DNA of 64,000 bases, taken from the NCBI GenBank assembly GCA_021234155.1, contig JAJEKV010000028.1:8228875-8292874 (forward strand), given 5' to 3'. Below are positions 45,953 to 57,899 of the stretch, in pieces. The position numbers were made by a program, and so were the translations under genes. Each line of letters starts with the position of its first letter. Position 1 is the first letter of the stretch. Under the pieces are notes generated by a model, which made no database searches, had not been told where the DNA came from, and saw nothing but the letters and a program-made list of their open reading frames with translations. Source of the stretch: Isoetes taiwanensis. Its lineage: Eukaryota > Streptophyta > Lycopodiopsida > Isoetales > Isoetaceae.

Positions 45953-47126
45953 CAAGTTTCAAATCCTTGTGCATAACCACTTTCAGACTTTTTTCACTGA
46001 GAAACATCTTCCCTTTCAATCAGAAACGCTAGATGCTATTTTGTCTAGAATTTTCCCCATCATCTCTGACAAGCAGCGCGTGTCAATAGAGGTAGCTATG
46101 ACAGCTGATGATTCAGGTTCCGGCAGTCTTTGAACTGAAAAGAGGCAAATGCCCAGACTTGGATGGTTTGCCAATTGAGTTCTTCTAGGAGTATTGGGAA
46201 TGGCTGGAGCTAGATGTATATGATGCTTTCTGTGACTTTCGGCGGTCCACTGCTTTGGATAGAATTCTAAACATAGAAGGTCAAGGATCCTCAGACTATT
46301 TCAGGCTGGCGGCCCATCACTTTATTGTCATCTGTATATAAGATCTTCGCCAAGGCTTTTGCATAGCAGGTGAAGGACATCTTGGCAGAGTCCATCTCAA
46401 CAACCCAATCAAGTTTTCTTCCAAAACGATACATTCTGAACAATGTTGCTGCTGCTTACGAGGGAATCTATTGGGCATGTAAGCAAAGCTTTCCAGTTGT
46501 ATACCTTAAGCTTGATTTCGCAAAGGCTTATGATAGTGTTAGGTGGAAATTCATGCGTCGATGTATGCTAAGACTTGGATTTGGGGAACAATTCACATCA
46601 GATATTATGAAGCTGCATGATTATGAAGTTGCATGTCTCTGCTTGGGTGACTGTTATGTTCCATGGTGAGCCGTCAGATGCCTTCTCACTCGGTCGTGGT
46701 ATTCGCCAGGGATGCCCTTTAGCACCACTGCTTTTCACAATTATCGCAAAGGCTTTGTCGCAGTTATTCACTGTTGCAACCACAGAGGGAATTCTCCATG
46801 GTCTTGCAATGGAGGATGGCACACAAGAGGTTTGCAATCAATATGCAGACGACATGTTCCTCTTCCCTTTGTGTAAGCTAATGCCGAATTTTGCAAAGAG
46901 ATTTTCTACCGCCAAATTGCTCTTAACACTTTTTCACCGCTTCCAGGTGTCCTTGTGGAGTGACGTATGTACGCCTTTTTATGGACATTGGATAGTCTGA
47001 CTCTGGCATGTGTTCATGATTATCCATAGAAATTACTTGCGCATGGACATGCCATCAAATTGTTGGGGATTCCAGTTGGCATCCATGTTACTATGTGAGT
47101 TGCATGGAAGGAGATCATTAAGGGTT
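45953..47126 (+). mobile_element. internal LINE RT fragment without ends
   Basis: Homologous to 19733-20830 of the LINE upstream. RT blocks are FFTEKHLPFQSETL, FELKRGKCPDLDGLPIEFF, AESISTTQSSFLPKRYILNN, VVYLKLDFAKAYDSV, GIRQGCPLAPLLFTIIAKAL and the active-site QYADDMFLF near 46840. It keeps the YADD box that the longer copy has lost, so it derives from a different master. It has neither a 5' end nor a poly(A) tail, which does not fit normal target-primed insertion. Confidence 0.85.
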
Positions 47127-47133
47127 TGGAGAA

Positions 47134-48231
47134 GCAAATAGCAGCCCATGTGAAAGAATCTGGAGCTCTTTTGGTGTAATTCATGCCAAGAAAAGGAATC
47201 AGTTATTGCCTTCCAACATTGAGAAGCTTGTTTACATTCACACTAATTTCCATTTGCAGGATCAAATTGGAAGGAGATGGGGAGATTTACTTGAAGCTGA
47301 TCCTAATACCATTTCATTTGAAAGTGATCAAAAGAGATTGCTTGCTATATAGGTGAGGCTTCAAGAGATAGCTAAAACACAAGCATTGATAAGGGAAATA
47401 TATGAGAAGGAGGTTGAGGAGGAAAAGGATGGAAATTCAGAACTCGAAACATCTTTTGAAGATGGTGTCAATGATGAAGATGAATGTCCAGAATCTGCTG
47501 AAGATGTTGAAGGACATTTGCCTTACTATTGAGCTTTAGTATTTATGAACATTAAGCTTTAGACGTTTTTGAAATTCTGAAATTGTTGGATGTTTCATAT
47601 GTTTGTAGTCTTTTATAGTTTATGAGACTTTGAAGCTTTTTGAATTTTGAAGTTTTAGTATTATTGACATCTAAAATTGCTGAAATCTTAATCATATTTA
47701 TGATCTCTATTCTTTATAATTCTAAAATTCTGAATCTATATAGTACTTTATATACTATGTAATAGCAGATGCAAACATCATGTTTGCTCCCAACTATGCA
47801 TTTGTCTTCTTTCCACCGTCTTGGTTCTAGGTTTCTAGGTTGGAGGTTGCGAATTGACAATAGCTTATCAGATATAACTATTCTCTACACCCTTTTCCTT
47901 CAGAATGCACGAGATGATTGTATACATAACTATAAGTTGATTGAGTAGGCTAGGTTCAAATGTACTGTTGAGAGTTGGTTGAGAGCCGTCGAAGTCTGCA
48001 AAATGGCTCGCCATTTTTCGGGCACTGTCACAGGCCATCCTCTATTTGCGCAGGGTAAAACATGGCACCGTTGAAGGCGACACTGTATTGGACCCAACCT
48101 AAGAATGCTACCTATTTAGGATTTAGAAATGCGAAAAGTTAGAATTCTATGCCAAATTTAACCCAGAAAAAAGGGGTATTCGTAACCATCACGTGCACTC
48201 CACTCTAAGGTATATACGAACTAAGTACTTA
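47134..48231 (+). pseudogene. hAT C-terminal segment, copy 1
   Basis: Opens in frame with SSPCERIWSSFGVIHAKKRN and continues NIEKLVYIHTNF, the signature of the hAT dimerisation domain. An acidic tail follows (EVEEEKDGNSELETSFEDGV), ending at about 47532 after a TAG at 47350. About 700 bases of 3' non-coding sequence and the right TIR come next. It is fused directly to the LINE fragment on its left. Confidence 0.75.
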
Positions 48232-49361
48232 TGGTAGTAGTCTTCCTGATTTAAAGAAGGTTGCTTTAAGAGTGCTGAGCCAAGGAGCAAATAGCAGCCC
48301 ATGTGAAAGAATTTGGAGCCTCTTTTGGTGTAATTCATGCCAAGAAAAGGAATCAGTTATTGCCTTCCAACATTGAGAAGCTTGTTTACATTCATACTAA
48401 TTTCCGTTTCCAGGATCAAATTGGAAGGAGATGGGGAGATTTACTTGAAGCTGATCCTAATACCATTTTTTTTGAAAGTGATCAAAAGAGATTGCTTGCT
48501 ATGTAGGTGAGGCTTCAAGAGATAGCTAAAACACAAGCATTGATAAGGAAAATACATGAAAAGGAGGTTGAGGAGGAAAAGAATGGAAATTCAGAACTCA
48601 AAACATCTTCTGAAGATGGTGTCAATGATGAAGATGAATGTCCAGAATCTGCTGAAGATGTTGAAGGACATTTGCCTTACTATTGAGCTTTAGTATTTAT
48701 GAACATTAAGCTTTAGACGTTTTTGAAATTCTGAAATTGTTGGATGTTTCACATGCTTGTAGTATGAGACTTTGAAGCTTTTTGAATTTTGAATTTTTAG
48801 TATTATTGACATCTTAAATTTCTGAAATCTTAATCATGTTTATGACCTCTTTATAATTCTGAAATTCTAAATCTATACAGTATCTTATATAACTATGTAA
48901 TAGCAGATGCAAACACCATGTTTGCACGTTTGCGCCCAACTGTGCATTTGCCTTCTTTCCATCATATTGGTTCTAGGTTGGAGGTTGCGAATCAACAATA
49001 GCTTATCAAATATAAGTCGGTTCTCTACACCCTTTTCCTTCAGAATGCACGAGATGATTGTATACATAACCATAAGTTGATTGAGTGTAAGGCTAGGTTC
49101 AAATGTACTGTTGAGGACAGTCGAAGTCTGCAAAATGGCTCGCCATTTTTCGAGCACTGTCACAGGCCATCCTCTATTTGCGCAGGGTAAAACATGGCAC
49201 CGTCGAAGGCGACAGTGCATTGGACCCAACCTAAGAATGCTACCTATTTAGGATTTAGAAATGCGAAAAGTTAGAATACTATGCCAAATTTAACCCAGAA
49301 AAGGGGTATTCGTAACCATCACGTGCACTCCACTCTAAGGTATATACGAACTAAGTACTTA
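48232..49361 (+). pseudogene. hAT C-terminal segment, copy 2 (tandem duplicate)
   Basis: Repeats 47134-48231 at an offset of 1153. Here the segment is preceded by authentic hAT coding (LPDLKKVALRVLSQGANSSP, 48236-48297), so copy 2 keeps the original junction and copy 1 is the rearranged one. A 1-bp insertion after ERIWS shifts the frame. Its TIR is degraded at about 48922. Confidence 0.75.
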
Positions 49362-49966
49362 ATATAAACCAACCCCTTTTATTTCAAAAGCGTGGTCTTT
49401 CTTTTTCACCGTCCCAAAAAGGGAGATGCTCACGTGTGCGCGTTCCCAATTTGAAAATACTGCTGGTCGATAACGGTATCAAATCCAACGGCTATGCTCT
49501 TCTCCTTTAATCTTGGAACCCACGGCTCTTTGTACGGCGGCATATCAAACCGTCCCATGGTGATAACGGGAACCCCAATCAGCCGCTGAGCTATGTTTAC
49601 CTTTCCTTCCTCTGGACAAGCTATTCGTGCCCATCCGTCGTGATTGGCTTAGTGCGCTGGCTATGGCTTTATCAGGAGCTGATTTTTCTTTTGTCTTTTG
49701 GATTTCGGGATGTGGGACATCTGAACTTTGATTGATTTCGATTAGACCCTTCGGTGGGCAAGTTTTTTTTTTTGCTTCCTGACACCCTTCCTACTACCTT
49801 GAATTTCTTTCTTCAACCTGGTTTGAAGATGTTTCTGTATTGTAGTTAAAACCGATTCCCACATGATTTTGTATGATTCTGCCTAAATTTAAGTATTATA
49901 GTGCCTTTCTGAAGATTTAGGCACCATATCTATATGTATTGAAACTATATTTGTACATAGTGAATC
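49362..49966 (+). promoter_or_regulatory. upstream region of the ankyrin-RING gene
   Basis: About 600 bases with no ORF between the hAT duplicate and the gene's ATG. AATATAAACC at about 49361 could be a TATA box, but it lies at the repeat boundary. CACGTGTGCG at about 49430 contains a CACGTG core. No start site can be assigned. Confidence 0.3.
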
Positions 49967-52900
49967 ATGGAGATGGAAAATCGGAAAAGCTACTTATATG
50001 ACAAAACATTGCTGGATCCCACTGGGAAGCAGAGAATGGATAGAGCAAGAAGAGAACAAAATCTAAAACATGGCAAAGAGGCTCAGACTCGAACTTCTCA
50101 TTGGCTCCTGCGTAGATGGAGCAGCGATAAATCTTCAACAAAAGAGCGTATTGATCCGACAAAAAAAGAAGGGGGAAAGGTAAGATGGAACAGTCTTTGG
50201 CAGAAGCCAAAGCCCAAGCCTATCACAATAACCCAAATGGAGAAGGAGAATGTTCGAGGACCGATTCATTCTGTTGTGGCACAAGGGGAACAAAGGATAG
50301 AAGAAAGGACTATAACTAGAGGGGAATGGTTAGGAGGAAAACAAAAGGTTGAAGAACGGACTGTAACTAGAGGGGAATGGTCAGACGAACCTGGAAATGT
50401 TGTAGCAAATGGGTTGCCACAGAAACAGGAGAACGATGGGCGCAGGGGATTGAGAGAGAGCACGGCAAGAATTACCCAAGAAACTAGACATAAACCAAAT
50501 ATTGATATCCCTAGAGAAGCTGCTGTGAAGCCTGTCATTAGCCAGAGAAGGATAAGAGCCCCTGTGCTGGCTTCGCAGGTGAGAACAAACATAGGTTTGA
50601 CCTCCTTAATATTTCTTAGATTAAATCTTCATTCCATGCTGTTGTTCAGGATTCTGAGATACAGGAGTCTGCCGCTGAACTAATAAGAGCAAACTTATCG
50701 AACAGAAGAGGGAGTTCTGTAAAGCTTTTTAAATCAGAGGAAGACCCACAGCAACTTGCTTCTGTTGGTAAAAGAGAGGTTGGTATTTAGTAATTCAGGA
50801 AGAATTTAATTTCTTTCCTAGTTACATCTGTTCTAAACATTTGGCTGCACAGGATACACAACTTAATGGAAAATCCAAAAGGCAGGAGTTTTTTGCTGCA
50901 GTAAGGAATGATGATTCTGCACTTGTCAAGTCACTCCATGAAAGTGGTGCTTCTTTGGAGGTTAGTTTTGTCATTCCTGTTGCTGTTGCTCTGAACAAAA
51001 GCCATTTCTTGTAATTGTTTTGTCACCACCCCATATGCCAAGAAACACGAGGTTTTATTTCCAAGGTACAAAAGGAACCAGGCAGGATGAAAAGAAATTG
51101 AATGCAGTTCCATAATGTTATTCAATGGATTAAATGTTAAATCACTGACAAGCATCTAAGCTTACACGATACATCCTCCTCCTTATAGGAAATGCATAGA
51201 ATAACGTTGTAGTCTATGAAAGGTAATATTGCTTGTTTGCGTTGTCAGAAAGAGCCCTGTAAACTGAAAATAAGCGCCTCACTATTCATAAAGTTCCGGT
51301 GAAAAAGAGCTCTGTAACCTGAAAGTTTGAAAATGCCTTACACAGTAGACTTTCCTAGGCAATGCCTTTTATGCTGCTGCGAACAGGATAGGATGAAATA
51401 AGAGTCTCACTTATCATACAATTCCTGTCAAAAAGTACGTCGCTGAAATAAGGGGCCTCACTAGTCATAGAATTTCATAGGGATGCCTATAATATCAAAC
51501 GAAGTTTTAGAAAGACCTTATACTAGCATCTATTTTACTATACTACATCTATTTTACTATACTACAGGTATGGTTTGAATGTGCGTCTATCTTATTTCTA
51601 TACAGTGGACCAATGACGAAGGAATGACTCCTTTGATGACAATTTGCGCCCATGGTGGTTCTTTGGAAATGATCTCAACACTATTAGAGTTAGGGGCGAA
51701 CCTGAAAGCATGCAGATCTGGTATTTGTCTAACCATGTACCTGGGTGAATAGAATGTGAACTTGAATGACAAACAAAGCATTAACGTTGCTGGGGAACCA
51801 GGGGCGCATGGAGGGTCTGTTCTTCATCATGCTGCTAAGAGTGATTACCAAGAAGCTGTGGGTTTGCTTCTTTCATTTGGTGGTAAAGCTTTGCACAGCT
51901 CTTTCATAGTAACATTTGCAGTAGTGCCTGTTTGGTAATGCCTGCTTCTTTTCTACAGCGGATCCATTAGCCCTCAACAATGATGGTCAAACACCACTAG
52001 ACATTGCAAGAATAAGCGGGCATGTATCCATTGTGCGTCTCATAGAGGTATAAGATTTCATTCTCTAACCACAATATTGCATTTATAATTGTGTTTTCAG
52101 GCAACGTTTCAGTTGGCAAATTTTATACAAATGAACGATAAATGCACATTGCATTATGACCAAAAATGTCTCTTACTGCTAAATTAACATCATCTTTATA
52201 TATCATACATCATAATAGGGGAGAAGTGATAAGAAGCATTAGCTGAAAGTATAGAACATGCTAGCATTACCAGCTTAGGAAAGATGTAAATTCAACATCA
52301 CGTACAAACAGTCACCAAAGGTTTAAAAAGTGGTATTCACATACATAGAGAGATACAATGCATTGTTGTTTCAGGAAGATAAAAGATCTAATCAGATACA
52401 CAAATAGTTTTTAGTGTTGTATTATATCACATTATATCTCATGTGGTTTTCAGGAGTGGATATGCCTCTTCAGTGGAGTACTACGCGAAATTGTCGAGGC
52501 TGATGGTGGCAATGCAATATATGGACAGCCTGTAACAAGGAAAATGTAAGCTTTAGGCATGCTGCATAAGGATTCTCTGCTAGATTGGTTTTGTTTACTA
52601 GTTAAAGACAACCTAGAAAAAGATTGTCCACGATATTTTTCTTGAGGACCTTTGGGGTAGAGATTTTTGCCATGGTACATTGTCGAGGCACTCAACAATG
52701 ATGGATCATGGGCTTTACCCAAAGGCTCCTCTGCATTTCAATCAGTATGGCATCTCCTTCCAGTAGCAGCAATATTCCAAGGCTGTAGCAGCTTCGTTTT
52801 CTGGAACATGAAATAACTTCTTCTCAGTTTATGGCCATTTCCACTATGAATGCTTCAATTTAACAAGTCTCAACTCGCGTTTCTAGCTTCGTTTTCTGGA

Positions 52901-54142
52901 ACATGAAATAACTTCTTCTCAGTTTATGGCTAGGAATGCTTCGATTTAACAAGTCGCAACTCGTGTTTCTACTGATATACTAAGACTGTTCATTATCTGG
53001 ATCAAATTGTGTTCTAGCGTCATGTACGATGAAGCCTAAACCTTGCTATAATAATTTTCTCCTTCGTATGGGTTCTGGCAGCATATAATCACTGTTATAC
53101 TAGGTTTGCTTTGAAGTTCGGTTGGGAAATTACTTACTTGGCTAGCCATAATGTACCAGGTGGGTGGTTGTGCTGCCTGCTAGCTCTGATCATTGGGGTC
53201 ATCCTCGGAATGAGCTTGCAGTTTATCATTCCCAAAAGGTTTGTTCATGGCTCATAGAAGGTTCAGTCGACCTTATTCTGCATCTGTTTAGTAAATAACC
53301 AATGAATGATGCCTCTATACCAGGTCCCTTTACCAAGAGCAGTAACCTTGCTTGGAAGTATTACTAGCGAGATTGAGGAACCAAACATGGAGTTACCAGA
53401 TCCAGTATTAATAATCAAGGACAAAGTTACAAGTAAGCATTCAGTATCATATCATGATATCAGGTCACATTATATGCTTACAGATGAGAGTGTAATCGCA
53501 GAAGAAAAGCTCAGATTCTGTTCTGAGCATGCGGGTGATAAGGTTCAAATAAAGAAGCTGTATAATGCATGCAAGGGTATTCCACAGGTATGTACTAGTA
53601 AACAACCACATAAAGTAAATTGTCAAAATTTAAGATGTCCTCTTTAGTTGATTGTCTTTTGCTGTAAGTATGATATTTTTTAGCTTTAAAAAGATTGCTT
53701 CCAGGCAGGTCATTTGCAGTCGAAGGCCTTGCTGGATGGACAAAATGGTTTCATAGCTGCCAAGAATGGAATGGAGCCTAAACACCCATCTGCATTGGAA
53801 GATGCGGCACTTGCAATGGCCATTGATGCATCAATCACGACAGCAAGGCAGGAAGGAGTGCGGGATGTAAGTAGCAGCTCTTCATCAAGTGGATCAAAAG
53901 TTGAAAATGATAGTTTTTACCCAAAATCTCGAGCAGGCACCACCCGGATAAACAGACAAGCTCGGAAGCATGTCCAAGATACTGATAATGGTATATGTGT
54001 TATTTGCTCAAATGCGCCAGCTGAAGCTGTCTGCGTACCTTGTGGGCATTTGGCTGCTTGTATGGAGTGCTTGGCCCTGGATAACAGATGTCCCGTTTGT
54101 CGGACCTCTGTCACCAGTGTTGTAAGGGTATTCAAAGTATAG
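49967..54142 (+). CDS. ankyrin-repeat RING E3 ligase, XBAT34/35-like
   Basis: Eleven exons with GT-AG borders in phase: 49967-50578, 50650-50778, 50853-50960, 51606-51720, about 51733-51882, 51959-52047, 52454-52545, 53160-53238, 53324-53432, 53484-53587 and 53705-54142. Exons 3-6 encode ankyrin repeats (EFFAAVRNDDSALVKSLHES, GMTPLMTICAHGGSLEMIS, VLHHAAKSDYQEAVGLLLSF, GQTPLDIARISGHVSIVRLI). The middle (EEWICLFSGVLREI, WVVVLPASS) follows the XBAT34/35 layout, and the last exon has a C3HC4 RING (CVICSNAPAEAVCVPCGHLA, then RCPVCRT) at the C-terminus. The family is thought to ubiquitinate substrates held by the ankyrin repeats. Unusual points are a roughly 200-residue basic N-terminal exon with a repeated RTITRGEW/RTVTRGEW motif, and an in-frame TAG at about 51750 between exons 4 and 5 with no intron long enough to remove it. 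Confidence 0.8.
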
Positions 54143-57100
54143 TGGCAGGTCTTCCCTTCCCGTCTTGGGATGGTGTTATCAGTTTTGTTGCCATTGTAGC
54201 TTTGCCAAAATTGAATATCAAAATAAATCGTGTTGCATGGAAGATAGCATATTGTAACTATCTTTCCAACACTTTTGCAGGCAGTTGGACATAAGAGTTT
54301 GCTGTATACCATGTGAAAAAACAATTGCATAGAACGTCTTCTTGAACGGAGTTTTATGTTGCAAAATTGGAGGAGAATTTCTAACGCCATAACTATCGGA
54401 CATGGTCGTGCTTAAGCCAGCCCTAAATCAGAAAACATTTGCGAAGCCCACAAAATGCCGGATATTTTTTGTGTGAACATGTCAATTTTTTGTGATGTGG
54501 TTAAACATGGCAAAGACCCGGATATACCACGGATATACATGTGGTTTAAACATGGTGGTGTCCAGTATTTATAGTGTCTAGGAGAATTTCTCCTACTTGG
54601 ATTCTTACCAGGCAGTACCAAGTATCAGGCATCGAAAAACAGGGGGTTTCCGGTTAAAATCCTTAGTTCGCATTTTTGCTTAGTGGCAAAATTAGGAGCA
54701 CGACATTCATCATCAAATTATCTATTCTAGATAGAGGTACTGGCATTTTTGAAGCCATGGGTACATAATGATCAAAAAAATCCTAAGGAACATACTAGAG
54801 AATCTAGTTTTTATAACACCACAAGGATATTTCAAGATCATACCCATGGAAATGCGTACATAACGATCAAAAGAATCCTAAGGAACGTACTAGAGAATCT
54901 AGTTGTCGTACACCATAAGGATATTTCAAGATCATAGGCTTTTGTTTGGTGGTGTTAAAGCAAAATTTACAATAGAAATAGAAAACACATGATCAATGCT
55001 TTATGCAGGGTGAGTATTTTACAAGGTTATCTCGAACCTGCATCCATTGCACTAATATTTTCAAGAAGCTACAGACCACAAGTAGTAACTGTTCTTAAAA
55101 ATGTGCTTGCGCATTAGAGGTTGCCCTTACATCTATTTTGTAGATGGGGCCTAGAAGCCAAAGTAATGATATATGAACAAAAGTTGATAAAAATGCTTAA
55201 AAAATTAAAATTTTTGTTTTGGTGTGTTATGGGAGACGATGTTCTTTTTTGTTTGAAAAAGAAACAAAAATTCAAAAAACATTGGCAAGTTCATGAATAA
55301 CATATAAGCTATCAAATATAGCACAAATCCCATACCTCACCAAAACAAAAAAGTTTCAAAAAAAAATTTTTTAGCACACCAAATTTGCCCGGCCTACGGC
55401 CTTTTCTGCAATTCTAGCCTATTCACATGTCACCACCTCAGCAAAATCTCACATGGCATTATAAAAGACCGTTAGATCTTCATTTTCCAAAATCTAAAGC
55501 CATGAAAATTAGATAAGCTTGGAAAATTGGCACGCCAGATGGCATCCGATCTTTGGCGTTTAATGAAGCAAAGCTTGTTCAATTTGGGTGCATGTACTAA
55601 GTGAAGGTGTCCGGACGGCACAACCGCGTGCTTCATTGACCCTTCTCTTCGTTCCTTTGCTATTCTCAACTTAGCTATCCCAAATTTTGATGGCATGGCC
55701 TTGACGATTCTCAGAAGATTTTAAGCTTTGCCTTCGCTCTCATCATGTACCATGGTGGCGAACCAAGTGGTTTAATCCGGGGTTGAAAGGCATTTTTTAT
55801 TTTTTGGTCGCCTATTGCTTCGATGCGCATCGCGAGGAGCCGTAGCCATTTTGCAATTTCATCTAATCTTCCACAGACCTAGGCAAAAGCAAATGGCAGA
55901 GGAATTCTAAAGCTGTTTAATTTTCATACATAAGGGGCCAGAGTGCTGCTCTTGGCGATGGAGGGATTTGCGTTTGGCGATGGGTATGGTGCTGCATGTG
56001 ATGATGCCACTGGAAAAAATAAACAGACAATCAAATAAAGCGATGATTCTGAGGTTTGCCAGATCTGAAGTTCAAAACTAATGTTGAAGACCCAAAGAAT
56101 AGAGGTATGCCAAATTTGAACTTGGAGCCCATCGAGTATAATCCCGAGATGGCGCTTACGCTCAATTGGATCTTATTTCTTTCTTTCCTTCTTCCCTTTT
56201 TTTTTTTTTAATTCTTTCTTGAAAGTTTTGCTTACCCATTGCTTCGCAGGCATCTTTGGCATAAACAGTTCAGAAAGAAGATATCGACGGCATGCCAATT
56301 GATAAGGCGAAGGAGGAAGTGAAGAATCTTCATTCAATAAAACAACAAAAGCTGATCTCCCTTCTCGAGCCAAAGAAGAACCACAAAAGAACAGCAATGG
56401 ACCTAAATTTAGTGTTTTAGAGTTTTGCATGTGCATGTTTTTTTCTCTGAAGGAGATGCTACGGTTTGATAGAGCCGCTTTGTTGAATAGATTGCTAGAT
56501 TTTGGATTGTATAGTAGGACGCGAATTGATCCTGGGTGTTTCTTGATTCCAGCATTTTTTCCTATGCCTATTCCTGCTAGACAATATGAGGTTGTTCCTG
56601 CAGAGTAATTTATTGATTAACGTGGTCTGTTTGCAGTCTCAATGATTTACATTATTAGTCCCAGTTTACAAGGAATGATAACATTTCCATACCATAGTCT
56701 TTTGTGAGTAAATTCCTGAATCCTTAAACTTCCCATTCTATAATGATAGTTTACAGTTTGTTTCGTGTTTATAATGTGAGTATTGTAGAAGGAATTAATA
56801 CACTTGTAAAAGTGTTGTTCAGTATGTTTGGCTTTTGATTTGCTTGATGTTTGATATCTAGGGGTGCAACTACAAAGGGAAACCCAGCATTCACCATAAA
56901 ATGCAGCAGCATCAGCATCTGTGGGCCTACTAGCAAACCAAGTGCCTCTTGCTGCACAAGAAAATAATATTGGTGCAACACAGTTGCCAACGGTGCTAGG
57001 CCCAGGCGTAGGATTTTGGTATTGGGTTTGAAACTTGCTTCTTATTATCAAGCTTGCAGTAGTACTCTTCTTTTTCAATTAACATGGTTCAAAGGACAGG

Positions 57101-57871
57101 TTCTTCTTACTGATGTGCTTTGTAGACCTTGTATACCTATAAGTGTTTTGCCTTATGTTGCTAGTATTACCAATTAGAAGTTCTAGATCAAATGTTGAAG
57201 ATCCACATTCAACTGGGTTGTTTTTCAATCTACAGATTGATTTCTAAATTTTTTGCTCCGTAGCCATGCATTTGCATCTCAAATACTCATTTTCCGATAC
57301 CTCTTCAAATTTCGTTCTTGATTTGTAAGTTTCTAAGATGATCCAAGTATTTTCTAAAGCATTCGGGCGTCATCAGTTGCTTTAAAGCCCTTTTTTTCTG
57401 TGAATTCGAGCTAAATCGAATTTCCCTTATTGAATAGCTCTAACCTTTAGATTGGGCTATCTGCTGCAGATAAGAATTGGAGTTTGTGTTTAAAACAATG
57501 GAATCTTTTTAAAGTTTAGCTTTCAGACTGGTAGGAGAACCAAACAAGCAAGATTGGCTCAAAATTTCATGTGCAAGATTGGCTCAATACAAGCCATCAA
57601 ATATAGCACAAATCCCATAACATTAAGAAAACAAAAAGTTTCATTTTTTTTTTTAAACTTGCAATTATGGCAATTTTGCTGGTTGTGCAACTGAGCAAGG
57701 CATGTTTGGCTGAGCAACTGAGCAACGTGCACCTCGGAGTGCATGTTCCCCTTTGGGTATATTCAAGGCAAAGATCATCTAGAAAGCTATGTTTGTTTAT
57801 TCCAAATTCCTTGATATGGAATATTATTATGCAAGTCAAATGATGAACTTAGAAAAGTGTAAATGGTTTTT
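54143..57871. other. 3' flank of the gene, no supported gene
   Basis: Minus-strand frames of 87 and 143 residues (56173-56436 and 56647-57078) have no recognised domain. They persist in the second copy only because the duplication is recent. An 88-bp tandem repeat lies at 54758-54935 (GAATCCTAAGGAACxTACTAGAGAATCTAG twice). A T-run sits at about 56200. Nothing else is supported. Confidence 0.4.
54758..54935. repeat. two-copy 88-bp tandem repeat
   Basis: The phrases CATAATGATCAAAAAAATCC and ATATTTCAAGATCATA occur twice in order about 88 bases apart. The pair is kept in the second segmental copy at about 61450-61630. Confidence 0.85.
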
Positions 57872-57899
57872 TTTGGTAATGTCTGCTTCTTTTCTACAG

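Larger units (their letters stand above)
45048..47798 (+). mobile_element. hAT transposon, core replaced by a LINE fragment
   Basis: CATAGTTGGGAGCAAACA at 45048-45065 is inverted at 47781-47798, and both arms extend imperfectly into GCAAA-rich sequence. Inside are a BED zinc finger (45439-45711) and the hAT C-terminal dimerisation segment (47134-47342), but the catalytic core between them is absent. In its place is 1.17 kb of LINE sequence. No 8-bp target duplication is evident. A second, mutated right end lies at about 48922 in a duplicated tail. Confidence 0.7.
51931..57871. repeat. tandem segmental duplication, unit 1
   Basis: The unit starts in intron 5 of the ankyrin-RING gene (TTTGGTAATG), includes exons 6-11 and about 3.7 kb of 3' flank, and is followed directly by a second copy from 57872. 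Identity is very high in most stretches. Confidence 0.92.

Noticed and set aside
56647-57078. 143-residue minus-strand ORF preserved in both segmental copies (also 63330-63761)
   Set aside because: Preservation reflects the recent duplication; no domain, splice or start context supports a gene.
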